A stretch of 64,000 bases of DNA from Pelagerythrobacter rhizovicinus. GTDB taxonomy: Bacteria; Pseudomonadota; Alphaproteobacteria; Sphingomonadales; Sphingomonadaceae. Position 1 is the stretch's first letter, and each line of letters opens with the position of its first letter. Both the position numbers and the translations under genes were made by a program. Location: positions 1,261,502 to 1,325,501 of the forward strand of contig NZ_SDPV01000002.1 of assembly GCF_004135625.1 (NCBI RefSeq). Direction: 5' to 3'. Shown here piece after piece: positions 55,771 through 64,000 of the stretch. The notes beneath the pieces are model-generated. The model was not told the DNA's origin and ran no database searches. It saw nothing but the letters and a program-made list of their open reading frames with translations.

Positions 55771-57981
55771 TCAGTATTCCCACCGCAATGTCGCACCGTA
55801 GGTCCGCGGCGGGTTGAAGGCGGCGAAGTGCGCGCCGAGGAAGATGGCCTGCCATGTCCGGGTGCGCTCGTCGGTCAGGTTCTTGCCCCAGATCGAGAGC
55901 GAAAGATGATCGGCAATGCCCTCGATCATCACCCGGGCGTCGACGAAGTGCGTCGCCGGCCTGATCTCGGGCGGCTGATTGCTGTTGTCGTCGTAGATGA
56001 GGCTTTCGTACCGGTAGTCGGCGGCGAGCGTGAGATCGACGCCGCCGGGCAAGGCGTGGGTGTACGATGGGGAAACGGAGACCTTGTGCCGCGGCGTGCG
56101 CGAAATCCGGTTGCCGGCAAGATCGACGCCGTTCTCGACGTATTCGTCGAACGTCGCGTCGGTGTAGGCGTAGGCGACCGAAAGATCGAAGCCGTCGAAG
56201 GGCCGGGCGAGGAGCTGCGTTTCGTAACCCTTGATCGTTGCGGCTCCTGCGTTGGTGGTGAAGATCCCGCCGGTCTCCGGGTCCACCTGGCGTGTCTGCA
56301 GGTCTTCGTAGTCGAGGTAGAACAGGGTGTTGTTCCAGATCAGCCGGCCGTCGATGAGCGTGCTTTTCTGCCCGATCTCGTACTGGGTCGCCGTCTCGGG
56401 CTCGTAGGCCGTGGCCGCGTCGACCGCGGTTTCCGGCGTTTCCTGGAAGCCCCCGCTTTTGAAGCCGCGCGAAACCATCGCGTAGAACAGGTGATCGGCA
56501 TTCGGCTGGAAATTGACGCCGGCGCGATAGGTAAGCGCGTCGAAGTCCGCCGAAGTCGCGACATCGAAGAACTCGCTCCCCCGCAGCGGCACGTCACTGC
56601 GGGTGTTCGCGACATGATAGCTCTTGTCGTCCCGTGTGTAGCGCAGGCCACCGATCACCGAGAGGCGATCGGTGATCGGCACCGTGGCATCGCCGAACAC
56701 GGCAACGCTGTCGAGCGACGAATTCTGATCGTAGATCTCGGTCAGCGGAATGGGCGCGACCGGGGCGGCGTCGAGAATGAAGATGTCGTCGCGCCGGACC
56801 TGCTGATTATAATGATAGAAGCCGATTACCCAGTCGACCGCGCTTCCGGGAAGCGAGGCGAGGCGTACCTCCTGACTGCTGGACTCGGCTTTCTCGTCCT
56901 GCCCCCCGCCGATGTTCACCCCGTTGAAGCCCGGCGAGTCCGGGTTGCTGTTTCCTCCGTCGAAGTCGTAGCGCAGGCCGTAGTCCAGGTCGCGGTATGA
57001 ACCGAGGAAGATCGCCCGCGCAAACGGCAGATCGTAGCTGATCTCGGCGCGGACGCCGATGGTGTCGCGGTTCTGATAGCCGACGTCCGAGCCGTAGGTG
57101 AGGTCGGGATCGGCATTGATGCTGTAGAGCGCGGATATCGGATCCGACGTGTCGCGCCCGACGACGTGGTTGGCGGGCCCCGTGGCCCGGTCGCGTGTGC
57201 CGTCGATCGTGAAATGCATGCGTAGCTCGGGCGTAGGCTCCGCATAGAACTGGACTCGCCCGCTCAGCGTTTCCTGATCGCTGACATCTTCATCGAGGAA
57301 GGCGTTGCGGACGTAGCCGTGGTGGCTTCGATAGGCGCCGCTCACCCGGATTGCGCCGGTGTTCTGCGCGAAGGGGACGTTGACGAACGCGGCGGTGTCG
57401 AAGCGGTCGTAGTTGCCATAGGTCGCTTCGGCCGAGGCGTCGAAACCTGCCGGATCGGGCTTGCGCGTGATGACATTGATCGCGCCGCCGACCACGTTTC
57501 GGCCGAACAGCGTGCCCTGCGGCCCCTTGAGCACTTCGATCCGCTCGATGTCGAAGGCGTCGAAGGCGATTCCCGCCGGGCGGCCGAGGTATATGTCGTC
57601 GAGGAACACGCCGGCGCTCGGGTCTCCGGCGGCGCCGCGGTCCGAGGACCCGATCCCGCGAATGAAGAGCCTGGGTTGCGCCGACGGAAAGGCGTCGAAG
57701 CTCAGGCCAACCGTGCGGGTGACGACGTCGTCGACGGCCTGGATGCGCGCGTTCGCGATTTCCTCGGCCCCGAACACCGTGACGGTCACCGGCACGTCCT
57801 GCAGGTCCTGGTCGCGGCGCTGCGCGGTGACGACGATCATAGGCTGTTCGGGATTCGTTGCCTCCGCGCGGGGCATCGGCTCCGGCGCTGCAGCGTCGCT
57901 GTCCTGAGCGTGCGCCGCATTCGCGCAGACGAGCGCTCCCGTCGCGACCCCGAGCAGGAAGCGTGTTGACCGTCCGTTCAT
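55771..57981 (-). CDS. TonB-dependent outer membrane receptor
   Basis: 736 residues. A signal peptide (ending near CANAAHAQ), then a TonB box-like PMIVVTAQRRDQDLQDVPVT, a plug domain (LFIRGIGSSDRG; GRNVVGGAINVITRKP), and a beta-barrel ending in LRWEY with a terminal aromatic. There is no signalling extension and no FecI/FecR neighbours, so it resembles sphingomonad nutrient receptors more than regulated siderophore receptors. The ATG at 57981 is preceded by GAGAGGG. It lies upstream of the DUF1446-DUF4387-PrpD genes on the same strand. Confidence 0.93.
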   Translation of the reverse strand: MNGRSTRFLLGVATGALVCANAAHAQDSDAAAPEPMPRAEATNPEQPMIVVTAQRRDQDLQDVPVTVTVFGAEEIANARIQAVDDVVTRTVGLSFDAFPSAQPRLFIRGIGSSDRGAAGDPSAGVFLDDIYLGRPAGIAFDAFDIERIEVLKGPQGTLFGRNVVGGAINVITRKPDPAGFDASAEATYGNYDRFDTAAFVNVPFAQNTGAIRVSGAYRSHHGYVRNAFLDEDVSDQETLSGRVQFYAEPTPELRMHFTIDGTRDRATGPANHVVGRDTSDPISALYSINADPDLTYGSDVGYQNRDTIGVRAEISYDLPFARAIFLGSYRDLDYGLRYDFDGGNSNPDSPGFNGVNIGGGQDEKAESSSQEVRLASLPGSAVDWVIGFYHYNQQVRRDDIFILDAAPVAPIPLTEIYDQNSSLDSVAVFGDATVPITDRLSVIGGLRYTRDDKSYHVANTRSDVPLRGSEFFDVATSADFDALTYRAGVNFQPNADHLFYAMVSRGFKSGGFQETPETAVDAATAYEPETATQYEIGQKSTLIDGRLIWNNTLFYLDYEDLQTRQVDPETGGIFTTNAGAATIKGYETQLLARPFDGFDLSVAYAYTDATFDEYVENGVDLAGNRISRTPRHKVSVSPSYTHALPGGVDLTLAADYRYESLIYDDNSNQPPEIRPATHFVDARVMIEGIADHLSLSIWGKNLTDERTRTWQAIFLGAHFAAFNPPRTYGATLRWEY

Positions 57982-58154
57982 CGTCACCCTCTCCTATCCA
58001 CGCCGCCTTGTTGGCGATCCGGCACCTGGCAAACGATATCGAATTCAATTTGTCAACGGTATGGATTCATTTCATGGATGATGCGCGCTATGAATCGGGA
58101 CAAGTTGCCCGGGGATCGTGGAGGACCATGCAGAGGGCGCATGAAAACATACGA

Positions 58155-58181
58155 CAACTGGCGCCTCTCTGGCGCTAGTTG
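58155..58181. other. Stem-loop between gntR and the receptor gene
   Basis: CAACTGGCGCC pairs with GGCGCTAGTTG (11 positions, one G-T) around a TCTCT loop. There is no T-run on the minus strand, so it may be an operator, attenuator or processing site rather than a terminator. Confidence 0.5.
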
Positions 58182-58251
58182 CCGAAGGCTCAGAGTACGT
58201 GAAAGTGGATGCAGTATTGACGGGAATGGCGCCGACCTGCAGCCCCTACGT

Positions 58252-59010
58252 CTATCGGCGGGTCGCGATCGCGGCCAGGCGATCCCTCGATTTCAGGACG
58301 TGAGTCAGCATGGACCGTTCCGCCCGCTCCGCCTCCTCGCTCGCGATCGCGTCGAGAATCTCCTCGTGATCGCCCTGCGATTCGACAATGTGTCCGGGGG
58401 GCGTCTCGGGCACCAGCCTGTGCCGTTGTGGCACGTATCTGGCCACCGCGGGACAGAGCCGCGCAACGTCGCCGAAAACCGGGTAGATCAAGGTCATCCT
58501 GATCGCATTGCGGATCGCCGCGTTGCGCGAAACGCTGACGATCAGCGAATGAAAGTCGCGGTTGGCCTGATACCAGTGACGCTCGATCTCTTCGGACCAC
58601 TTTCCCCGCGCCACGATCGCAGCACCTTCCTCGACCGCCTGGCGGAGCAGCCCGAGTTCGGACAAGGCCCAGCCGTAGTCTACCGACAGGCCGCAGCCCC
58701 GCGCTTCGAGAACGGCGCGCGCCTCGATCGCGTCGAGCACGTCACGCAGTCGGATGTCGCGTACCGCATACCCGCGGTTGACGTTGTAGGATGCCAGCCC
58801 TTCGGCCGTCAGCACCGCCAGCGCGCTGCGCACCGGCGTGCGCGAAACGCCGAGATCCTTGGCGATGGTTTCGGCTGCCAACCGGCTGCCCGCGGGTATC
58901 CGGCCGGTCACGATCAGCTCGCGCACGCGCGTGAGAACGGTGAGCGTCGCCGGCTCGGCGCGTGCGCCGGGCTCCCTCGCGAAGTGATCTGTCGGTTCGG
59001 TCTTCGGCAT
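58252..59010 (-). CDS. GntR-family regulator, FCD-type
   Basis: 252 residues. The winged helix contains GRIPAGSRLAAETIAKDLGV followed by SRTPVRSALAVLTAEGL. The C-terminal FCD domain (from about residue 90, LEARGCGLSVDYG; NRDFHSLIVSVSRN; HEEILDAIASEE) has conserved His/Asp positions for a metal and organic-acid ligand. It starts at the ATG 59010; no good ribosome binding site is visible. It is divergent from the CitMHS transporter gene and upstream of the receptor gene, and probably controls both directions. Confidence 0.92.
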   Translation of the reverse strand: MPKTEPTDHFAREPGARAEPATLTVLTRVRELIVTGRIPAGSRLAAETIAKDLGVSRTPVRSALAVLTAEGLASYNVNRGYAVRDIRLRDVLDAIEARAVLEARGCGLSVDYGWALSELGLLRQAVEEGAAIVARGKWSEEIERHWYQANRDFHSLIVSVSRNAAIRNAIRMTLIYPVFGDVARLCPAVARYVPQRHRLVPETPPGHIVESQGDHEEILDAIASEEAERAERSMLTHVLKSRDRLAAIATRR

Positions 59011-59012
59011 GG

Positions 59013-59069
59013 TCGAAGGGCTGTTAGCATCGCGACCGGGCGCTGCGAATGCCCGATTTCGCCCTTCGA
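59013..59069. promoter_or_regulatory. Candidate regulator site between gntR and the transporter
   Basis: TCGAAGGGC (59013-59021) and its exact inverse GCCCTTCGA (59061-59069) are 39 bases apart within the 109-base divergent gap. They may be two half-operators or a chance match. Confidence 0.35.
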
Positions 59070-59119
59070 ACAACGGGATCGGCCCTAATCCATAGGACAG
59101 GTATCGGGAGAGCAAAGCA

Positions 59120-60418
59120 ATGAACCTCGCCCTCTTGGGCTTCGCGACGGTTGCGACCTTCATCGCCCTCATCATGACGAAGCGGCTTTCCGCCGTGGTT
59201 GCGCTGATCGCAGTGCCTATTCTCTTCGGGCTGTTCGCGCAGGCTGGCGACGGCCTCGGCGAGATGGTCGTCGACGGCATCCTTCAGGTCGCGCCGATCG
59301 CGCTGCTGCTGTCGTTCGCGATCCTTTTCTTCGGCATCATGATGGATGCCGGTCTGTTCGACCCGCTGGTCCGCCGCATTCTGCACGTGGTGGGGAACGA
59401 TCCGCTGCGCATCTCGATCGGAACGGCGGCGCTGTCGGCGTTCGTTTCGGTGGATGGCGATGGAACGACCACGGCACTGATCGTGATAACGGCTCTGCTG
59501 CCGGTCTACCGGTCGGTCGGCATGAACCCGCTCATCCTGGGGACGCTCCTGGGACTCGCGAACGCCGTGATGAACTGGGTCCCCTGGGGCGGCCCGTCGG
59601 CGCGAGCGGCCGCGGCGCTCAACGTCGACCTGGTGGACGATCTCTTCCTCCCGCTTCTGCCCGCCATGGCCGCCGGTCTCGCGGCGACCTTCGCGCTCGC
59701 CTGGCGCTTTGGAATTTCGGAGCGGCGCCGTCTCGGATGGACGGCTGCCCAGATGAAGGCCGGCGCACTTGTCGAGACGGCATCGCCGCCCGAACGGCGC
59801 CCGCATCTCTTCTGGCCGAACCTGCTGCTCACTGTCGGGCTCATGGTCGGCATGTTCACCGGGCTGGCGCCGCTTCCGGTGCTGATGATGGGAGCCTTCG
59901 CGATCGCCGTGACGATGAACTATCCGGGCCTACAGGCACAGCGCGAGCGGATCGAGGCGCATGCCGGCAACGTCGTCATGGTTGTCGTGCTGATCTTCGC
60001 CGCGGGATCATTGACGGGAATCCTGAATGGCACCGGCATGCTCGACGCGATGGCGCGCTCGCTGGTAGCCGCGGTGCCCGACGCGATGGGGCCCTACCTG
60101 GCGCCGGTCACGGCGGCGCTGAGCCTGCCGCTGACCTTCGTGATGTCGAACGATGCGTACTATTTCGGAATCGTCCCCGTGCTGGCGGAAACTGCGAGCT
60201 CCTTCGGCATCGCGCCGGAAGTCATCGCGCGGGCCTCGATGATGGGACAGCCGGTCCACCAGCTCAGTCCCCTGCTCGCGCCGGTCTATCTGGCCTGCGG
60301 CCTGCTCGGCCTCGAGGTCGCCGACGTGCAGCGCTTCGCGCTCAAGTACGCCGCGCTCCTCTCGCTCGTGCTGTTCGCCGGGACCTTGGCCAGCGGCGCG
60401 ATCCCGCTTCCAGCCTGA
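59120..60418 (+). CDS. CitMHS-family citrate-type transporter
   Basis: 432 residues with about 11-12 membrane helices. Family features: FAILFFGIMMDAGLFDPLVR, the motif SVDGDGTTTALIVIT, NWVPWGGPSARAA, and SNDAYYFGIVPVL. CitMHS carriers take up metal-citrate complexes with protons; other di- or tricarboxylates are possible. GGGAG lies 8 bases before the ATG. Divergent from the GntR gene and convergent with the porin gene. Confidence 0.93.
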   Translation: MNLALLGFATVATFIALIMTKRLSAVVALIAVPILFGLFAQAGDGLGEMVVDGILQVAPIALLLSFAILFFGIMMDAGLFDPLVRRILHVVGNDPLRISIGTAALSAFVSVDGDGTTTALIVITALLPVYRSVGMNPLILGTLLGLANAVMNWVPWGGPSARAAAALNVDLVDDLFLPLLPAMAAGLAATFALAWRFGISERRRLGWTAAQMKAGALVETASPPERRPHLFWPNLLLTVGLMVGMFTGLAPLPVLMMGAFAIAVTMNYPGLQAQRERIEAHAGNVVMVVVLIFAAGSLTGILNGTGMLDAMARSLVAAVPDAMGPYLAPVTAALSLPLTFVMSNDAYYFGIVPVLAETASSFGIAPEVIARASMMGQPVHQLSPLLAPVYLACGLLGLEVADVQRFALKYAALLSLVLFAGTLASGAIPLPA

Positions 60419-60501
60419 GCTTTCCCGGCACTTCATGCTGCTGGCGCGGGTGAGCCTCGCCGAGTCGAACAGGAAGATAGAGCGGACCTGCGGTCGTGGG
60501 G

Positions 60502-61692
60502 TTACCAGCTCATTCGCAGGGCGGTGGTCCAGGTCCAGCCGTCGTAAGCGCCGCCGTCGTTCGCCCGATCGCGCATATTGGCGTAGGTGAGGCCGGTCAG
60601 GGCCTTCAGCCGATGGCCGAAGATGTAGTAGTTCAGCCCGGCGTAGAGCTCATGGTAACGGTCGCCGCGCCCGCTGGTGGCCGCGTTCTCGTAGCGGGCG
60701 AGGCGCAGACCGTTGGCCTCGTCGCTGTTCAGATAGGTATAGCGGCCGGCCAACTGCAGGCGGCTGGTGAGGTCCATCCACGGCAGCACGGTCACCCCCA
60801 TCGCGTCGCTCTGGCCGAGGAAGCCGTCGCCGGCCACCAGGTCGCCCGAGACGCCCCATCCTTCCGCCTCCAGAATGAAAGCCAGCGATCCGATGTGCTG
60901 AAACGAACGTGTGAAGTCGCTGTCGGCGTCAGGTTCGTTGTAGACGTAGTCCGCGCGCAGAAGTGCCTTCTTGACCCCGAGCGGCTGCGCGAAATCCCGC
61001 CCCAGGCTTCCGAGCCAGAAATATCCGCCGTCGAAGTCGCCGAACTCGGAGTTGCTGCGACCGCCGCTGAAAACGCCGGTGTTGTAGCTCCATGCTCCGC
61101 TCCGGCCGCTGACGCTCACGCCGGGGATATACTCGTCCGTGAACCAGAAATTGTTGGCGACGTTGCTGCGGTCGATCGTCAGGAGTTCGTTCGACGAGGT
61201 GGCGCCGTCGAGCGTGAACTTGACCGAATGCTTGCCCACCTTGACCTGTGCGGCATCGCTGAAGCGCCAGGCGAGATAGGCGTCGGTCAGGCGGCTGTAG
61301 AGCGGGCCGCCTTCGAGGTCGAGCTCGGTTTCGACATGCGCCTCGAGATTACCCAGCAGGCGGGCGCGTGCGCCCAGGCGCGCGCGCCGCACGACGAGAT
61401 CGCTCGCGTCACCAACGTCAGATTCGACCACGTAGTTGTCCAGGTGCAGTCTGCCGACGATCCGCAGCTCGTCCAGTACGCCCCCGTCTTCGCCGCGATA
61501 GATCGTCGGGACGTTCCATAGGTCCTCGAAGCCGTTCTCCTTCGCATCGCCGTCCGCCGGCTGCGCCTCGATGGCTGCAGACTGGCCGGGATCCGAAGAC
61601 GGCCGCTGTTCGCCCGCCCGGGCGACGGCCGCGCCTTCGAGCAGCCCCAGAAGGGCCAGTCCGGCGAGGAAGTGGCTGCGAAGATGCGTCAT
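60502..61692 (-). CDS. Phosphate-selective-type (OprO/OprP) porin
   Basis: 396 residues, signal peptide ending near AVARAGEQ. The barrel signature includes LRIVGRLHLDNY, VRRARLGARARLLGNL, VKVGKHSVKF and the terminal aromatic TALRMSW. Such porins are anion-selective and in sphingomonads often accompany carbon-source genes. The ATG at 61692 is used; a TTG five codons upstream is possible. It may serve passage of the acid carried by CitMHS. Confidence 0.9.
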   Translation of the reverse strand: MTHLRSHFLAGLALLGLLEGAAVARAGEQRPSSDPGQSAAIEAQPADGDAKENGFEDLWNVPTIYRGEDGGVLDELRIVGRLHLDNYVVESDVGDASDLVVRRARLGARARLLGNLEAHVETELDLEGGPLYSRLTDAYLAWRFSDAAQVKVGKHSVKFTLDGATSSNELLTIDRSNVANNFWFTDEYIPGVSVSGRSGAWSYNTGVFSGGRSNSEFGDFDGGYFWLGSLGRDFAQPLGVKKALLRADYVYNEPDADSDFTRSFQHIGSLAFILEAEGWGVSGDLVAGDGFLGQSDAMGVTVLPWMDLTSRLQLAGRYTYLNSDEANGLRLARYENAATSGRGDRYHELYAGLNYYIFGHRLKALTGLTYANMRDRANDGGAYDGWTWTTALRMSW

Positions 61693-62600
61693 TTCGTGTC
61701 GATCCAATAGCAGAAGTCCGGATCGACCCTGAATGACATTTATGTTTCATCCGTATGACATACGACCGACAAAATTATGAACATTTCGGAACCCGGGGGC
61801 GTCCTCACCAGCATACGCGTCGAGGCCGCGCATCACGAAGCACGCGCTTGCGCACCCCTGAGGGGGCCGGCGAGGACACCGTTCATGGTCCTACTTCGAT
61901 CGGATCGGCTGAATCCCAGACATCTGCGGACGGCACCGACTAGAAAAATGGCAGATTTCCGCCATTTGCTGACCGTCTCAGGATGTCAGGAGAAGAGTAG
62001 ATGGTGCCAGAAGAGGACTCAAAACGGCAAAATAACGTTTCGGTATCTGAGCGTTACATTTGATTTGATTTTGCCCATGGCCCCAAAGATGCCCCCGTAA
62101 CCGGAATGCTGGAGTGGTTCGAGTACTGCTTCAGTCCGCCCGCGGAACGCTTCATATCCATGAGCCACGCTGGACGCCGCTCGGAAGGGGGTGGATTCCA
62201 GCTCGGGCAACACACCCGCCGGCAGGCGGAACAACGATCCTCGCGGCGCGTCAGGCAGGCTCCGGCAACAACGCGGTGCGCAAATCGCGTGGATCGCGCA
62301 CAACTCGCCGCCGGCCCCGGAGTTGGCCAGCGGGAACAAAAGAATATAGCCGTGCGAGTGACGGGCGGATCGCCGCAAAGCCGCTCAACTCGTTCGCGAG
62401 TTGTTTCTGCACAAGCTCAGTTTGGCCGCTAACCTGCTGACCACCCTCGCAACTCTCATCGGCCATCGCTGGACTCGGTGTGCTCGCTAGATACCACCAT
62501 TGCAAGGTCGATCCGGTAATGAAGCCGGGATGTTCAACGGAGAGCAACCATGTCTTTATCGCGCTTCGAGCGAAAAGAATATCGACTTTATCTCTTTTGA
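61693..62600. other. Long gene-poor region
   Basis: About 908 bases. The short open frames found have no recognisable domains or ribosome binding sites. A small hairpin (AAATGGC/GCCATTT, 61946-61967) and a tRNA-like tail at 62002 are present. A T/A-rich stretch at 62030-62100 with a CCCATGGCCCC pattern resembles sequence seen next to integrases. No integrase gene is visible. Confidence 0.5.
62002..62020 (-). other. Possible degenerate tRNA-Leu 3' end / attachment remnant
   Basis: TGGTGCCAGAAGAGGACTC, read on the minus strand as GAGTCCTCTTCTGGCACCA, equals a tRNA 3' terminus with CCA except that one G of the acceptor (TCTGGGC) is missing. No tRNA body is next to it. Such short tRNA tails mark att sites of integrated elements, but 19 bases is thin evidence. 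Confidence 0.35.
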
Positions 62601-63152
62601 TCAGCGAGCAATCCGCGCGTCGTAAGTCGGAGGGGCGTCAGCAGTTCTGACGAGTCTCCCACCTTCTCTGGCAAAGCTCAATGCGCTTGGGAAGACAAAC
62701 TCCCCCGTAGTCGTTAGTCCCGCTCCGTTACCTATACTCTTCGCTATTTTCTTAATACGCGACAGGATCTTTGCCGCCTCCGTGGACTCTTTCGAACGCC
62801 CTATCTGCGAAAGCAAAAGCCGTTTGTGGTCGAGCTGTTCTCCGCAGTTGAATGTCAGAACATCGGGGTTCTGTATGAGATTAAATTCTGCCAATCTATC
62901 GGAGCCGACGATATCCCTAGACTGCAATTTCGCGGGGTCAAAAGAAGCGTAATATATGCTTCTCTTGGCGATTAAATCAGATTCCTCACGCAGAAAATTC
63001 AGAAATCTTACCAGTCCCCCGAATACTCTCGGCCCCTTTTCCCTATCGAAACATCGTTCTACTATCTTAAAACCATATTCCGAATCGATTTGAGAGAAAA
63101 ATTCTCCATGCTCCTCGTCGGCGGCAAAATATTCAAAACGATCCGAGCGCAT
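62601..63152 (-). CDS. Putative immunity protein for the Rhs toxin
   Basis: 183 residues, no family recognised. It is rich in Phe, Lys, Ile, Glu and Asp, and its DNA is visibly more AT-rich than the rest of the window, a sign of recent acquisition. It begins 2 bases after the stop of the toxin reading frame on the same strand, the usual layout of a toxin-immunity pair. There is no signal peptide, so it would be cytosolic. The immunity role is inferred from position alone. Confidence 0.6.
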   Translation of the reverse strand: MRSDRFEYFAADEEHGEFFSQIDSEYGFKIVERCFDREKGPRVFGGLVRFLNFLREESDLIAKRSIYYASFDPAKLQSRDIVGSDRLAEFNLIQNPDVLTFNCGEQLDHKRLLLSQIGRSKESTEAAKILSRIKKIAKSIGNGAGLTTTGEFVFPSALSFAREGGRLVRTADAPPTYDARIAR

Positions 63153-63154
63153 GG

Positions 63155-63887
63155 TCAGTTACAACGCTCTTTAACAACACATACAACCGGCTGACCAGAG
63201 CGTTCCGCAATATCCCGCGCCGCATTGGCTTCTCGGGGCGTTAGAGAGCCATTGGATCGCGTATCCACAGTTTGCACCTGAAACCCGTTCCCATCGCGAT
63301 CCACCGCACTCCCATCGGAGTAACGCGCGCCGCGGTTGCCGCCGTTGGGATCTGCAAACCTAGTTTCCGCACCACGATTCATACCCCCGGTGACCCGTCC
63401 GCCCTGGCTCTCAATTCGATCACCAATGGTCTGATTTTGCGCTCTCGTAGCTGCACTACCTCTCCGTCCACCTAGTGCTCGTCCTGTGGCCTAATAGCGC
63501 CTTTTGCCGCTTTAACATCGCTGGGTGCCACCGGTGAAACTAGCTCGGCAACAGCAACCAGTCTCTCTAAAGGAGTGGATGAAGGAGCAAAAATAGTCAC
63601 TGCGGTGTCCGCAACGTCGATCACCGCTTCAACTACATTGCCTCGATGCTTGATTGTTTGCTTAATGAACAGCTTGAGCGCATTTTCACCCGTCGGATCG
63701 ACCCCATTGACCGGATCATTCCCGACGTAGGCATACATATTCATGCCGTCTTCGTAACCGATGGGGTCGGTCTGCATGAACCGGCCGAGGGTGGAGGAGT
63801 AGAACCGGGCCTTGTAGTGGTACATCCCGGCCTGTGGCAGCCAGATTTGCCCGTGTACTGAAAGCGTCCGATGTTGGTTCCGGCCAT
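63155..63887 (-). pseudogene. Rhs core and C-terminal toxin, twice frameshifted
   Basis: Reading left-ward: [12 protein letters not shown] (frame 1, ends about 63849), then [17 protein letters not shown] and [20 protein letters not shown] in a frame shifted by one base; this is the Rhs-associated core, normally one continuous run (RFQYTGQIWLP...). A second one-base deletion near 63475-63495 moves the reading from [13 protein letters not shown] (stop at 63472) to [20 protein letters not shown] and the C-terminal NTVDT-like QVQTVDTRSNGSLTPREAN, ending 63155. The variable C-terminus would be the toxin. Upstream of AGTNIGR homology to an Rhs YD-repeat stops. Sequencing indels are the main alternative. 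Confidence 0.7.
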
Positions 63888-64000
63888 GCGAACGCGGCGA
63901 CGGAAGCTGCGCTCAATGCCATGGCGGTGACGGGCGTGATCGAGATCGCCTATGACACAAACGGGAACGTTGCCTCACGCAAACTCAAATCCGGCAGCAC
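63888..64000 (+). CDS. Possible Rhs YD-repeat fragment, edge-truncated
   Basis: The plus-strand frame reads [18 protein letters not shown], and the YDxxGN piece is like an Rhs/YD repeat. It continues to the window end. It runs opposite to the adjoining Rhs core remnant, so the two may be joined by an inversion. The evidence is one repeat unit only; no start or ribosome binding site was defined. Confidence 0.3.

Noticed and set aside
62019..62547. Several open frames of about 100 codons on both strands in the gene-poor region
   Set aside because: No ribosome binding sites, no family resemblance and mutual overlap; kept as intergenic.

Overview
The window looks like chromosomal DNA of a high-GC alphaproteobacterium, most likely in the Sphingomonadales (Erythrobacteraceae-like). 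The indicators are a GapR/DUF2312 nucleoid protein, a PilZ-XRE fusion, an OAR-type TonB receptor, an S46 peptidase, several small lipoproteins and CIRCE-controlled groESL. Lineage is inferred from gene content only. Most of the window is core genome; the last 2.3 kb looks like the edge of an acquired island.

Left part (1-16.5 kb): 3' -truncated polA, small envelope proteins, a class A beta-lactamase-like hydrolase, a DUF305/LVIVD periplasmic protein behind a sigma32-like promoter, an isoaspartyl methyltransferase-erythromycin esterase fusion, groES-groEL with CIRCE, a MATE transporter, a lipoprotein cytochrome c, and rplJ-rplL. A lipoprotein gene and an HTH/DUF2975 module lie between rplJL and rpoBC.

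Centre (16.8-46.3 kb): rpoB-rpoC (transcribed away from rplJL, not co-directional as in the usual beta operon), gltX, pyk, the overlapping cluster yebC-ruvC-ABM-ArsC-like-glpQ-like, GNAT/YbjQ, an SDR, gapR, ubiG, lysC, a c-di-GMP pair (PilZ-XRE regulator and a degenerate GGDEF protein), purT, an S46 peptidase, katG, a nitronate monooxygenase and purU. PurU makes formate, which PurT consumes. Five paired-hairpin repeats sit in intergenic gaps, two of them inside the groES-groEL and rpoB-rpoC operons.

Right part (46.4-61.7 kb): a lipoprotein trehalase, then a compact hydroxy-acid region. One arm (plus strand) is LysR, 2-hydroxyacid dehydrogenase, MOFRL glycerate kinase and tartrate/D-malate-type dehydrogenase. 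The opposing arm is GntR, TonB receptor, AtuA-like DUF1446, DUF4387 and MmgE/PrpD. A CitMHS transporter is divergent from gntR and a porin lies beyond it. The layout suggests uptake and dehydration/decarboxylation of a hydroxylated di- or tricarboxylate that feeds glycerate into lower glycolysis. The substrate is unknown, and this is the best candidate here for an undescribed pathway.

End (61.7-64 kb): 0.9 kb without a convincing gene, holding a possible decayed tRNA-Leu 3' end, then an AT-rich putative immunity gene, a twice-frameshifted Rhs core/toxin remnant, and a possible Rhs repeat on the opposite strand at the edge.
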